64,000 nucleotides of DNA, from contig CAJXQR010000002.1 in assembly GCA_913058345.1 (NCBI GenBank), forward strand, positions 372,001-436,000, given 5' to 3'. The position numbers and the translations under genes are program-made. Each line of letters starts with the position of its first letter. The stretch's first letter is position 1. Under the pieces are notes generated by a model. The model was not told where the DNA came from. It saw nothing but the letters and a program-made list of their open reading frames with translations, and did no database searches. Positions 24,636 through 33,724 of this stretch are shown in pieces. The DNA is from an uncultured Gammaproteobacteria bacterium. GTDB taxonomy: Bacteria; Pseudomonadota; Gammaproteobacteria; Pseudomonadales; Porticoccaceae.

Positions 24636-25691
24636 TTACAAACTGTAAGATAAGCTCAGCGAGCCGTATTTGTGATGATGGGGCTGCTGTTTAAACTCTC
24701 GGGTGCGAAACACATGGGCGAAGGAGACTTTCCAGCGCCCAGTGATAAAACTTAAACCCAGGGCAAAATCGGCGACGGCACTTTCTTTGTCAACACTGTG
24801 GCTATCGCGAAAGTTGTTACCGTCGAGAAAAATATCATGTGCCACCAGGCGCCCGTCCATCGAGAAAAAAGCATGCAGGCTGTGAAAGAGTCCATTGGGT
24901 GAAAGACGTCGATAATCGTGTCTGCCAGGTGTGCTGTTGTCACCGCCGGGGCGTACCGCCGAGGTGCCAAAGTCATCGGGTAATTGCCAGCCAATGCGGT
25001 ACTCGCCACCGACATTAAGATAGGTAGCGACATTGCCGAGATTAACGCCACCATGAGCAATAAAATCGTGGCTGAGGGCGCCGATGAGCTGGCCTTTAAA
25101 AATTTTTTCTTTGTGCTCGTAAAGCAATTGCAAACTGGGTTCGTTGCGCAGCTGGTTATCCCAGCCATTGTACTTTTCAAAGCCGCGTATATCGTGGATA
25201 AGATCCTGTGTCTCATGGGCCAGTGCAGCTGGCCCAACAATACCTATATTGAGCCCAATAATATCCAGCTGGTCATCACTGCGGGTATGGTAGGCAATGC
25301 CGCCGTAAAGATAGCCCGCGTAGGGGCGTTCATCGACCACCAGGTCGTAGCGTTCAGTACTTGAGGGGGTGTACATCAACTGTCCTAGGCTGAGCACAAG
25401 GTTGTGCTCAAGTTTATCGTTGATGCGATTAAAAAAACGCAATCGGTTATTTAAACGCTGCAGCCAGGCAGGGTACTGGGGGTCGCTGACCAGCCCGTTA
25501 GTATCCGGAGAAACCCACGAAATACGCACGCCGTTCGTGTAATTTTGGTCGGTTTCTCCGAAGAGATCATTTTCGAAATACACATTTAACGTCCATGGGG
25601 CCGGTCCGTCGTCGCTGCCCCTGGTGTCTGCCCTCGCGATGACAGGTGCCAGGCAAGTAAGCACAATGAGTAGACTGGCAATGTGACGCAT
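24636..25691 (-). CDS. LpxR-family outer-membrane lipid A deacylase-like protein (DUF2219)
   Basis: The 351-residue product has a signal peptide (1-22, ending ARA before DTRG), then a beta-barrel-like sequence ending in an aromatic/hydrophobic strand (YGSLSLSYSL). The start of the mature region, LNVYFENDLFGETDQNYTNGVRISW, matches LpxR, where Asn-Asp and the later Thr/Asn take part in Ca2+-dependent removal of the 3'-acyloxyacyl chain of lipid A. A His in PAALAHETQDLIHD could be the catalytic base. Whether it deacylates lipid A here is unproven. AAAGGA precedes the ATG. It heads the unit lpxR-like, ubiC, ubiA. Confidence 0.82.
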   Translation of the reverse strand: MRHIASLLIVLTCLAPVIARADTRGSDDGPAPWTLNVYFENDLFGETDQNYTNGVRISWVSPDTNGLVSDPQYPAWLQRLNNRLRFFNRINDKLEHNLVLSLGQLMYTPSSTERYDLVVDERPYAGYLYGGIAYHTRSDDQLDIIGLNIGIVGPAALAHETQDLIHDIRGFEKYNGWDNQLRNEPSLQLLYEHKEKIFKGQLIGALSHDFIAHGGVNLGNVATYLNVGGEYRIGWQLPDDFGTSAVRPGGDNSTPGRHDYRRLSPNGLFHSLHAFFSMDGRLVAHDIFLDGNNFRDSHSVDKESAVADFALGLSFITGRWKVSFAHVFRTREFKQQPHHHKYGSLSLSYSL

Positions 25692-25939
25692 TGACGCATC
25701 CTTTGTACAGTTGGCGATAATGGGATTGGGAATTATGGGGCCAGCGGCAAGGGAAGAACACCACTCTAGCCAAGATATCTCAGATTAATTAGTCTCAACA
25801 ACCCCAACAATGAAGAACTCAACGTAAGGATAAGGGCTGTAGTACCATCGTACCAAGCCCTGCCCGCTGCCTACCCGAGCAGCTGCCCCAAGATATTGGC
25901 GGCCTGAAGCGGGTCAACATTAACTAACCGGAGAATAAA

Positions 25940-26746
25940 ATGAGCAGTTCCGCCGATACGCACTATCAAACGCTCAGCATTGAGCACAAAGAGGGCGCCG
26001 ATTGGCTGACCCTCAACCGTCCAGATGCCTTCAATGCCATCGACCAGACAATGACAGAAGAACTGCTGGACTATTTTGGCAAGCTCTACTTTAAGCACGA
26101 AGTACGCGTGGTGGTATTACGCGGTGCTGGCAAACATTTTTGCTCCGGGCTTGACCTCAACGACGCGGGTCATTTTGGGAGCAGCAATCCCGCCGATATG
26201 CGTGGCCAACGCTTAATATCTGAAATCATTATGCGCATGCGCCGCTGCCCACAGCCAATTATTGGCTTAATACAAGGCGCTGCCACTGGTGGCGGTCTTG
26301 CTTTCGCCCTTGCCTGTGACGTGCGCTATGCCGCCGATAACGCCCGTATGAACGTGGCCATGGCGAAAATCGGCCTCACTGGTTGCGACATCGGCATTAG
26401 CTACTTTTTACCCCGTGCCGTTGGCACCTCTAATGCCGCCGAAATGATGATGGGTGGTCGCTTTGTGAACGCCAAAAAAGCCCTGCGCATAGGTCTGGTT
26501 TCTGAAGTGGTTGAATCCGAAGACCTCGAAGCCGCTGGTCAAAGTCTCGCCAGCGACATGCTCGCCATGTCGCCCATGGGGCTGCGCATGACCAAGGAAG
26601 GGTTAAGCTTTTCTCAAGATGCCGGTAGTTTGGAATCTGTCATTGCAATGGAAGATCGTGGTCAGGTGTTGTGTATCGCACCGTTTTTGGAAGAAGGCGG
26701 TAAAGCCTTTATGGAAAAACGCCCAGCCGTTTATAGCGATGAATAA
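25940..26746 (+). CDS. Enoyl-CoA hydratase/isomerase (crotonase) family protein
   Basis: The 268-residue crotonase-fold protein has the CoA-binding and oxyanion-hole blocks VVVLRGAGKHFCSGLDLND (near 55) and GAATGGGLAFALACDVRYAAD (near 112). At the catalytic positions it has IGLTGCDIGISYFLPRAVG, with Asp where some hydratases have Glu. This suits the ECH-like dehydratase or delta-isomerase subgroups. It probably acts in fatty acid, terpenoid or steroid acyl-CoA breakdown. CGGAG precedes the ATG. A second crotonase lies at 59.1-59.9 kb. The gene stands alone and is followed by a hairpin terminator. Confidence 0.85.
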   Translation: MSSSADTHYQTLSIEHKEGADWLTLNRPDAFNAIDQTMTEELLDYFGKLYFKHEVRVVVLRGAGKHFCSGLDLNDAGHFGSSNPADMRGQRLISEIIMRMRRCPQPIIGLIQGAATGGGLAFALACDVRYAADNARMNVAMAKIGLTGCDIGISYFLPRAVGTSNAAEMMMGGRFVNAKKALRIGLVSEVVESEDLEAAGQSLASDMLAMSPMGLRMTKEGLSFSQDAGSLESVIAMEDRGQVLCIAPFLEEGGKAFMEKRPAVYSDE

Positions 26747-26767
26747 CAGGGTTTAAAGTTAGTAGGT

Positions 26768-26799
26768 ATTACGTAACTGGAGTTTTCCGGTTACGTAAT
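26768..26799 (+). terminator. Terminator-like hairpin after the crotonase gene
   Basis: ATTACGTAACTGG pairs with CCGGTTACGTAAT (one G-T pair) around the loop AGTTTT, followed by TTTAAAT. It lies 21 bp after the crotonase stop. Confidence 0.7.
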
Positions 26800-26934
26800 T
26801 TTAAATAATCGCCAGTTACCGATGGTTTTAATAGTGTAGAAAACCAACGAACAAATGATACAGGTTCTTCGTAAAACCCACTGAAGCAAAATGTGGCCCT
26901 TATTAGGCATCAAGAAAGACATAGGTCATTGAAA

Positions 26935-27501
26935 ATGAAAATACTGAACCGTCCCAGGCTGATGAAAGTACACACAGTATTGGCTGCTTTTATTTTGCCA
27001 GTAGCCATCATGTTTTTTGTGACAGGTGCTTTTTATACGTGGGGAGTTAAGGGGGCTTATGAGACCGTCGTTTATAACCTTGATCTTGAAAACCCCATAG
27101 ACGGAGAGGTTTCGGCGCTTGTGCCATTGGTAACAGAGGCCTTAGCACAACAAAAAATAGAAACGCCATCAGGGGGCGCTAAAATTAAAAGAATTGGCCA
27201 ATCTTTTAGGCTGGAGTGGACGGGTTCAAAAAAAGATATTGTATTAGAGCCCACAAAAAACCCCTTAATCGCGAAACTAACAATAAAGAAAACTTCCTGG
27301 TATCGACAGTTTGTGCAGTTGCATAAAGCCAAAGGTGGTACACCGTTTAAGGTTTATGCCGCAATATTTGCGACGGGTTTACTGTTATTGCTGGTGACTG
27401 GTTTCATGATGGCATGGCAAACACCTAAATTACGAAAGCTCACATTGCTTTCAGCATCACTTGGTCTGGTAGTTTTCTTTGTTATGGTGATATTCAGTTA
27501 G
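26935..27501 (+). CDS. PepSY-associated transmembrane protein
   Basis: From the ATG at 26935 the product has 188 residues. A first membrane segment is at 14-34 (VLAAFILPVAIMFFVTGAFYTWG), followed by a polar extracytoplasmic domain of about 100 residues. Two more membrane segments follow (FKVYAAIFATGLLLLLVTGFMMAW, then LLSASLGLVVFFVMVIFS). The motif HKAKGGTPFKVYA before the second segment resembles PepSY-TM proteins, often linked to iron uptake or periplasmic redox. A longer upstream frame from 26893 lacks a ribosome-binding site. No partner genes are nearby. Confidence 0.6.
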   Translation: MKILNRPRLMKVHTVLAAFILPVAIMFFVTGAFYTWGVKGAYETVVYNLDLENPIDGEVSALVPLVTEALAQQKIETPSGGAKIKRIGQSFRLEWTGSKKDIVLEPTKNPLIAKLTIKKTSWYRQFVQLHKAKGGTPFKVYAAIFATGLLLLLVTGFMMAWQTPKLRKLTLLSASLGLVVFFVMVIFS

Positions 27502-27507
27502 GTTTTC

Positions 27508-27636
27508 TCATTCCTTTTTATTATTGGAGTGAATCGCTGTCCAGAGTTCATCACCCGTGTCGCCGTGAAACAAAGTAGTGTGTTTAGCTTTGGCATAATC
27601 CTCCAAACCTTGGAGAGTGGCTACATCACAGCTATC
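27508..27636 (-). pseudogene. 3' remnant of an unidentified gene
   Basis: Between the PepSY protein and the pseudouridine synthase, the minus strand is open for 42 codons. It reads DSCDVATLQGLEDYAKAK, then a stretch ending GDTGDELWTAIHSNNKKE and a stop. The amino-acid composition and rhythm look protein-like, faintly like the end of a STAS-type domain. There is a stop directly upstream and no credible start, so I take it for the tail of a deleted gene. Function not recognised. Confidence 0.35.
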
Positions 27637-27644
27637 TTAAAGTG

Positions 27645-27668
27645 TTAACAATGTTTCTCTATTGTTAA
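27645..27668. promoter_or_regulatory. Inverted repeat before the pseudouridine synthase gene
   Basis: TTAACAAT (27645-27652) and ATTGTTAA (27661-27668) form an 8-8-8 palindrome, flanked by direct copies of AAGTGTTA (27640-27647, 27667-27674). It lies 60 bp before the gene start and could be an operator. Regulator unknown. Confidence 0.3.
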
Positions 27669-27728
27669 GTGTTAGCGGGCAGTATTATTGTAAAATGAGG
27701 TCCGCTACTCTTAGGTAAACATGTCGAT

Positions 27729-28400
27729 ATGCAGCCCCAGGCAGACCCTTTTATCGTCCCATTGTGTACTGAACAGATAGATATTCTTTATCGAGACGAT
27801 CATATATTGTTGATCAATAAGCCCTCAGGTTTATTGAGCTTGTCGGGGAAGCATCCGCTCAATAAGGATTCGGTGCATTGGCGATTGGTGCAGGACTTTC
27901 CCACTGCGACATTGGCTCACCGTCTCGACTTCGGTACGTCTGGGCTAATGATTGTGGCATTAAATAAAACGGTGAATGCCGATATCACTCGGCAGTTTCA
28001 ACGGCGTAATGTGGCTAAACGCTATATGGCACTCTTGCACGGGCACCTCGCCGAAAAAAGCGGTGAGATTGATTTTCCCATCGCTAAAAATCGTATTAAT
28101 TTCCCGCTGCAGAAAATTTGCTATGACACTGGCAAGCCCGCCCAGAGTTATTATCAAGTGCTTGAATACCTTGAAAGCCCTTTTGCCACGCGGGTAATAT
28201 TTACTCCTATCACCGGGCGTACCCATCAATTACGTTTACACAGCAGTGAGATTGGCCATGGCATTTTGGGCTGTGACCTCTATGCCAGCGACGAGGCTTT
28301 TAGGCTGGCCCCGCGTCTTATGCTGCATGCAGAGCGCCTTGAATTTGACCATCCGATCACTGGAGAGCGGTTCGAAAGCTATTGTCCCTGCCCCTTTTGA
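27729..28400 (+). CDS. RluA-family RNA pseudouridine synthase
   Basis: This 223-residue protein isomerises uridine to pseudouridine in rRNA or tRNA. The diagnostic motif HRLDFGTSGLMIVA near residue 65 contains the catalytic Asp. DILYRDDHILLINKPSGLLS near 18 and ITGRTHQLRLHSSEIGHGILGCDLYA near 170 complete the family pattern. The short length and lack of an S4 domain suggest RluA (23S U746/tRNA U32) rather than RluC or RluD. The assignment to rluA itself is not certain. The gene is isolated and convergent with the EAL-GGDEF gene. Confidence 0.85.
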   Translation: MQPQADPFIVPLCTEQIDILYRDDHILLINKPSGLLSLSGKHPLNKDSVHWRLVQDFPTATLAHRLDFGTSGLMIVALNKTVNADITRQFQRRNVAKRYMALLHGHLAEKSGEIDFPIAKNRINFPLQKICYDTGKPAQSYYQVLEYLESPFATRVIFTPITGRTHQLRLHSSEIGHGILGCDLYASDEAFRLAPRLMLHAERLEFDHPITGERFESYCPCPF

Positions 28401-28429
28401 CCTCGTCAGTTAGAGGCTCGTTTTTCGTT

Positions 28430-30232
28430 CTAACAATTAAGCGCCATCAGTTGTCTACCGCCGTCGCTGTTATTGAGGGGAGGGGGTGGCGAAGAAATAA
28501 CGAGCACGTTACCGATTTTATCTTTGGCCCTGGATTTGGCATCAGTGAGGGCCTTGCTAAGTGATGCAATTGTCTGAGGAAAATCCTCGGTGCCGAGCCG
28601 AATGCTACCCACAGATAGGGTCATAATGGGAAAGCAGCGGGCCTGATTGTCTCGCCCCTTGGTGATCACGCATTTATTGCGTCGGTCTTCAACACTGTAG
28701 CGTTGGGGAATTTCGGCGGCAAATTCAGCGAGAATGTTGTTACAAATTTGTTGCCAGTCATCACCACTTAAGACGAGGATGAAATCGTCGCCACCGATAT
28801 GGCCAATAAAATCACTGCGCTTGCAGACATTTCGGCGCAGGATGTCATTGAATAGGAGGATGACCTCATCGCCTTTTGAATAACCATAGCTGTCGTTATA
28901 GGGCTTGAACTGGTCGAGGTCGCAGTAGGCCACGACAAAGGGTTTTTTTATATCCAGGCGCTGCTGCAGCTCGCGCATGATGGGCACATTGCCGGGCAAC
29001 TGCGTAAGGGGATTGGCATAGCGGGCCATTTCAAGTTGTTGCTGGGTGATAGCCTTCAGTAAATCCAGTAGCGTACCCATACCGCTATAGCAACCTTTGT
29101 CGGTCAGCACAAATTCGTCCAGATGCACATCGAGGGCGTTGGTAATACGTTTGCTCAAGACTTCCAAAGGGGTGGAGCTCTCAAAACAGAGGTAGTTTTT
29201 TTCCATCAAGTGGTAGACCGGCTTTTTGCCGTGCAGATCGGCGCCAAAACGGTGGGCGTAGATGTCCATAAATTGATTACGTAACAGTAGCCCTGCAGGT
29301 TGTTTGTCAAAAACGACAGCAATCGTTTTGAGTGTGGGAGTCTGTAAAAACATGGCTGCAGCTTCATTAACACTGCAATTGCTTTCAATACTGGGTCGGT
29401 TTTGAATAAGGCTGGCAGCGGTGTTTTTTCTCGCCACCAGGGTGCGACCTTCCTCGCTGCGAAAGAGTGTGGGGTCAACACAGGTTTTTGGTTGTGGATC
29501 AGGGCGGGCGAAATAATAGCCCTGGGAAAAACCGGCACCGAGTTTGCGTACGGCCACGTACTCTTCCTTTGTTTCAACACCTTCGGCGATAACATGGCAG
29601 CCGATGTTGCGACTAATTTCCATTATGGAATTGATAAACTGGCGCTTTACCTTGTCTTTATCGACACCGCTGATGAAGTGGCGATCAATTTTGACGAAGT
29701 CTGGTTGCATTTCAGACCATAGTTTTAGCCCCGAGTAACCAGCACCGAGGTCATCGATGGCAATCATAAAGCCTTCCTTGCGGTAGTGCTCAATAGCTTT
29801 ACGGATCAAGTGGTATTCTTCGATGGGCTGGGTCTCGGTAATTTCAATCACCACCCGATTCGCGTCGAGGCCACAGCGGGCTAAAAACTGCGTGGTGAGT
29901 CCCTTCTTAAAATAGGGAGACATTAGGATTGAGGGATTAATATTGATAAATAGCCGCCCCGGCAACCGTCGTTGAGAAAATTGCTCAATCAAGGTTTGAC
30001 GGCACAGATAGTCCAGCTCATTGTGGCGACCATAGCGCTGGGCGGTGGCAAATAAATGTGCCGGTGCATGTAAAGGTGAATGTGAGGGCCCACGAATCAA
30101 GCCTTCATAGCCATAAATTTCTTGCCTGTTCAGAGAGATGATGGGCTGAAACAGGGCGGAGAGCTTGCCTTGCTCGAGAATGTTATCTAGTTGTGTTTGC
30201 GGGTTATCGAGTAGTAGGGGCGATATAGACAT
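28430..30232 (-). CDS. EAL-CBS-GGDEF cyclic-di-GMP protein
   Basis: The 600-residue cytoplasmic protein has an N-terminal EAL phosphodiesterase domain (about 10-255) with every catalytic element visible: EGL, NINPS, EITE, IDDLGAGYSGL, VKIDRHF and AEGVET. A CBS pair follows (about 265-400; LIQNRPSIESNCSVNEAAAMFLQ). A C-terminal GGDEF domain (about 410-590) has the degenerate active site GGDDF. The EAL half is probably active in c-di-GMP breakdown. The cyclase half may be weak or may serve as a GTP sensor, and the CBS pair may bind adenine nucleotides. The start is taken at the ATG at 30232 in place of a TTG four codons earlier. Confidence 0.9.
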   Translation of the reverse strand: MSISPLLLDNPQTQLDNILEQGKLSALFQPIISLNRQEIYGYEGLIRGPSHSPLHAPAHLFATAQRYGRHNELDYLCRQTLIEQFSQRRLPGRLFININPSILMSPYFKKGLTTQFLARCGLDANRVVIEITETQPIEEYHLIRKAIEHYRKEGFMIAIDDLGAGYSGLKLWSEMQPDFVKIDRHFISGVDKDKVKRQFINSIMEISRNIGCHVIAEGVETKEEYVAVRKLGAGFSQGYYFARPDPQPKTCVDPTLFRSEEGRTLVARKNTAASLIQNRPSIESNCSVNEAAAMFLQTPTLKTIAVVFDKQPAGLLLRNQFMDIYAHRFGADLHGKKPVYHLMEKNYLCFESSTPLEVLSKRITNALDVHLDEFVLTDKGCYSGMGTLLDLLKAITQQQLEMARYANPLTQLPGNVPIMRELQQRLDIKKPFVVAYCDLDQFKPYNDSYGYSKGDEVILLFNDILRRNVCKRSDFIGHIGGDDFILVLSGDDWQQICNNILAEFAAEIPQRYSVEDRRNKCVITKGRDNQARCFPIMTLSVGSIRLGTEDFPQTIASLSKALTDAKSRAKDKIGNVLVISSPPPPLNNSDGGRQLMALNC

Positions 30233-30333
30233 AACGAGTGACAATGCAGCGTAGATTGATGTTCTTGCAGGCTATGGCAAAAAAGTGACAGAAATATGTC
30301 ATCCCTGCGACAGGTAAAAAAAATAAGGGCACC

Positions 30334-32280
30334 ATGACTCACAATGAGGGACAAATGACTAAAAACTCTGATCAACATCCAGTAATGGACCCAGTCGATG
30401 CGCAGAAAAGCCAGTTCACCTTGCTTAAATCACGGCGCTTTCTGCCGTTTTTTCTCACCCAGTTTTTCGGTGCTCTCAACGACAATCTCTTCAAAAATGC
30501 CTTGTTGGTGATTCTGGTGAGCAGTGGTGTGGCGGCCAGTGGCTCGGAGACCAACACACTGGTGAATATGGCTGCGGGTCTGTTTATTATCCCCTTCTTT
30601 CTGTTCTCTGCCCTCGCCGGCCAACTGGCCGACAAGTACGAAAAATCGGTGATTATCCGTCGTATTAAACTGGCGGAGATCTTTATTATGCTCGGTGGTG
30701 TCGCTGCATTGTGGTTCAACGAGATTTGGCTGATGATGTCGGTGCTGTTTGCCATGGGTACACAGTCGGCCTTTTTTGGACCGGTGAAATACGCGATTAT
30801 TCCCCAGCATTTACGACGCGAAGAGCTGATTGGTGGCAACGCACAAATTGAGATGGGCACCTTTGTCGCGATTTTGATTGGCACCATTGCGGGCAGTTTG
30901 TTGGCCGGGGCTGAGCAGCCTGCCCTGCTGGTGGGTGTTATCGTGGTGTCTGTCGCTATTATCGGCTGGTTGAGCAGTCGCCAGGTGCCCCTCGCCGAGG
31001 CCAAGGCACCGACCTTAAGCATTGATTTTAACCCTCTGCGCGAGGGCCGCAAGTTATATCACCTGGCCCGTGAGAAGCACGAAGTGCTACTTGCGATATT
31101 GGGTATCTCCTGGTTTTGGATGATAGGTGCCAGCTATCTCACCCAGATACCGAACTTCTCTGTCACTACCCTGCATGGCGAACCGAGCTTAATCGCCCTC
31201 CTGCTCAGTGCCTTTACCGTGGGCATCGCCATAGGGTCGCTGCTGTGTGAACGCATGAGCGGACATAAAATTGAGATTGGCCTGGTGCCCTTTGGTGCTC
31301 TTGGCATTAGTGTCTTTGGCATTGACCTGTTTTTCGCGGGGCTAAATTATGGAGGCACTGCTGCGGTGGGCGCTATGGGTTTCTTCGCCCAGCCTGGTGG
31401 TGTGCGCATTCTGCTGGATCTCGCTCTTATCGGCCTGTTCGGTGGCTTTTATATTGTGCCCCTTTACGCCATGGTGCAGATGCGTACGCAGGAGAGTACG
31501 CGGGCACGGATTATCGCCTTTAATAATATTCTCAACGCTTTCTTTATGGTGCTTTCAAGCCTGCTGGGTATCTTATTTTTGGGTGTCGTGGATATTGGCA
31601 TCCCGGCGTTCTATCTCTTGATTGCCTTGATGAATATCGCCGTTGGCGTGTTCATTTTCTATCAGGTGCCCGAGTTCACCATGCGCTTTATGATCTGGTT
31701 GTTCAGCCACAGCATGTACCGGGTGAGCCATAAAGGTCTGGAAAATGTCCCCGATAAAGGTGCTGCGCTGATTGCCTGCAACCATGTGAGTTATGTTGAT
31801 GCGCTGTTAATCGCCGGTGCGGTACGCAGGCCCATACGTTTTATTATGTATAAGCCTATCTTTGAGGTTCCCCTGCTCAATTTTATTTTCCGTACGGGTG
31901 GTGCTATTCCCATTTGTTCACCGAAAGAAGATGCGGCGGTGTACACGGCGGCGATGGATGCTATTGCTGAGGGCCTTGAGCGGGGCGACTTGCTGTGTAT
32001 CTTTCCCGAGGGCAAGCTGACACAAGACGGTGAAATGAATGAATTTCGAGCGGGCATTGAGCGCATTATTCAACGCACTCCAGCACCGGTCATTCCTTTA
32101 GCCTTGCAGGGTTTGTGGGGTGGCTTTTTTAGCCACAGTGGTTCGGGTGTCTTTAAAACACCCTTCCGCCGCATTTGGAGCCGCATTGCGATTATCGGTG
32201 GGCAACCGGTGCCACCGGCAGAGCTATCGGCCCCGGCCCTTCGTGAACAAATTCTGGCAATGCGCGGCGAGCGCAGGTAA
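30334..32280 (+). CDS. MFS transporter-PlsC acyltransferase fusion (LplT-like)
   Basis: Residues about 30-435 are a 12-helix MFS transporter with the LplT hallmark FFGALNDNLFKNAL. Residues about 440-645 are a PlsC-type acyltransferase with NHVSYVD (HxxxxD, acyl transfer) and FPEGKLTQDGEMNEFR (glycerol-phosphate binding). LplT flips lysophospholipids inward, and the fused PlsC domain would re-acylate them. In E. coli this repair uses LplT with Aas, whose PlsC domain is joined to an acyl-ACP synthetase. No synthetase domain exists here, so an external acyl donor is implied. AAGGGC precedes the ATG. It is followed by a symporter gene 64 bp on. Confidence 0.88.
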   Translation: MTHNEGQMTKNSDQHPVMDPVDAQKSQFTLLKSRRFLPFFLTQFFGALNDNLFKNALLVILVSSGVAASGSETNTLVNMAAGLFIIPFFLFSALAGQLADKYEKSVIIRRIKLAEIFIMLGGVAALWFNEIWLMMSVLFAMGTQSAFFGPVKYAIIPQHLRREELIGGNAQIEMGTFVAILIGTIAGSLLAGAEQPALLVGVIVVSVAIIGWLSSRQVPLAEAKAPTLSIDFNPLREGRKLYHLAREKHEVLLAILGISWFWMIGASYLTQIPNFSVTTLHGEPSLIALLLSAFTVGIAIGSLLCERMSGHKIEIGLVPFGALGISVFGIDLFFAGLNYGGTAAVGAMGFFAQPGGVRILLDLALIGLFGGFYIVPLYAMVQMRTQESTRARIIAFNNILNAFFMVLSSLLGILFLGVVDIGIPAFYLLIALMNIAVGVFIFYQVPEFTMRFMIWLFSHSMYRVSHKGLENVPDKGAALIACNHVSYVDALLIAGAVRRPIRFIMYKPIFEVPLLNFIFRTGGAIPICSPKEDAAVYTAAMDAIAEGLERGDLLCIFPEGKLTQDGEMNEFRAGIERIIQRTPAPVIPLALQGLWGGFFSHSGSGVFKTPFRRIWSRIAIIGGQPVPPAELSAPALREQILAMRGERR

Positions 32281-32344
32281 GTTGCTCTATATGATTAAAA
32301 ACAGTCGCTAATCAGGAGCGCTCTTATTGTTTTGGGAAAGTAAG

Positions 32345-33628
32345 ATGACCTTGTCGAGCAAAATCTTACTGGCAATGGTGCTGGGTGTGGCGCTGGGTGC
32401 CATCCTCAATACGATGTCGGCGGCAGAGGGCAGCTTTATCGCTAACCTGACAGCCTGGCTGGTGAATTCAGTATTTGATGTGGTTGGTCAGATTTTTATC
32501 GCCTCTTTAAAATTACTGGTGGTGCCATTGGTCTTTGTCTCTCTGGTGTGCGGCTCCTCCGCCATGGGTGCCAATGCGCGCATGGGGCGCATGGCGGGCA
32601 AAACACTGGGCCTCTATCTGCTGACTACCGCCATTGCCATTTCCCTTGGGTTGTTGTTTGCCAATTTAATCAACCCGGGCCTGGGCATTGATATGAGTTC
32701 AACGGCGAACTACACGCCACAACCGGCACCTGCTCTAAAAGACGTGCTCATTAATATTTTCCCCACTAACCCGGTCAAAGCCATGGCCGAGGGGAATATG
32801 TTGCAGGTGATTGTCTTCGCCATTTTGATGGGTGTGGCGGTTAGTCATAGCGGGGAGAAAGGCAAAGAGGTTTTACGTTTCTTTGAGAGTTTTAACGAGG
32901 TGGTGATGACCATGGTCTCACTACTGATGCACCTCGCGCCCTACGGTGTATTCTGTTTGTTGGCGAAACTGTTTAGCGAGTTAGGCCTGTCTGCTATTCT
33001 CGATCTGGCCAAGTACTTTTTCACTGTCGCCTTGGTACTACTGCTCCATGGTCTCGGCGTTTACACTACCGCTTTTAAACTACTCACGCGACTCAGTCCC
33101 TGGGTTTTATTGAAGAATGTACGCCCGGCCATATTGTTTGCCTTTAGTACTTCGTCGAGCAGTGCCACCATGCCAGTGACCATGAATGTCGCCGAGAAGC
33201 GCCTCGGTATTGACAACGCCATTGCGTCTTTTACCGTGCCCCTGGGTGCGACGATTAATATGGACGGTACCGCTATTATGCAGGGCGTGGCCACGGTGTT
33301 TATCGCCCAGGCCTTTAATATTGATATCAGCCTTGGCGGGTATGTTGCGGTGGTGTTGACCGCGACGCTGGCCTCTATTGGCACTGCGGGTGTGCCGGGA
33401 GTCGGCCTCATTACACTAGCTCTGGTGCTACAGCAAGTTGGCTTGCCGGTTGAGGGCATCGCTTTGATTATTGGTGTCGATCGCCTGCTCGATATGATGC
33501 GTACAGCGGTGAATGTCACCGGCGATTGCATGGTGTCCAGTGTTGTGGCACGAAGTGAGGACTTACTTGACGAAACTATATTTTATGAAGTCTCCGACCG
33601 GGATGAGTACGAAAATCTGGGGTCTTAG
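32345..33628 (+). CDS. Dicarboxylate/amino acid:cation symporter (DAACS family)
   Basis: The 427-residue integral membrane protein belongs to the GltP/DctA/GltS-type family (SLC1-like). Visible signatures are FAFSTSSSSATMPVTMN (the serine-rich re-entrant hairpin 1), GATINMDGTAIMQG (the NMDGT Na+/substrate motif), GTAGVPGVGLITLALVLQQVGLP (hairpin 2) and DRLLDMMRTAVNVTGD with the substrate-binding Asp/Arg. It takes up glutamate, aspartate or C4-dicarboxylates with Na+ or H+. The Arg in DMMRTAVNV rather than a shifted residue fits acidic substrates. The start at 32345 is preceded by GGGAAAG. Confidence 0.9.
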   Translation: MTLSSKILLAMVLGVALGAILNTMSAAEGSFIANLTAWLVNSVFDVVGQIFIASLKLLVVPLVFVSLVCGSSAMGANARMGRMAGKTLGLYLLTTAIAISLGLLFANLINPGLGIDMSSTANYTPQPAPALKDVLINIFPTNPVKAMAEGNMLQVIVFAILMGVAVSHSGEKGKEVLRFFESFNEVVMTMVSLLMHLAPYGVFCLLAKLFSELGLSAILDLAKYFFTVALVLLLHGLGVYTTAFKLLTRLSPWVLLKNVRPAILFAFSTSSSSATMPVTMNVAEKRLGIDNAIASFTVPLGATINMDGTAIMQGVATVFIAQAFNIDISLGGYVAVVLTATLASIGTAGVPGVGLITLALVLQQVGLPVEGIALIIGVDRLLDMMRTAVNVTGDCMVSSVVARSEDLLDETIFYEVSDRDEYENLGS

Positions 33629-33724
33629 GGACTAATAAGTCTATGTCTGTTGATGATGAGTTTGTTCTAACGAGGCCGAGTGCCCAAGGGCTAGCATGAC
33701 CAAAAGGGTGGGATGAGGGGTGAC

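Noticed and set aside
24977-25364. Plus-strand frame inside the lpxR-like gene
   Set aside because: It is antisense to a gene with signal peptide, family motifs and a good ribosome-binding site.
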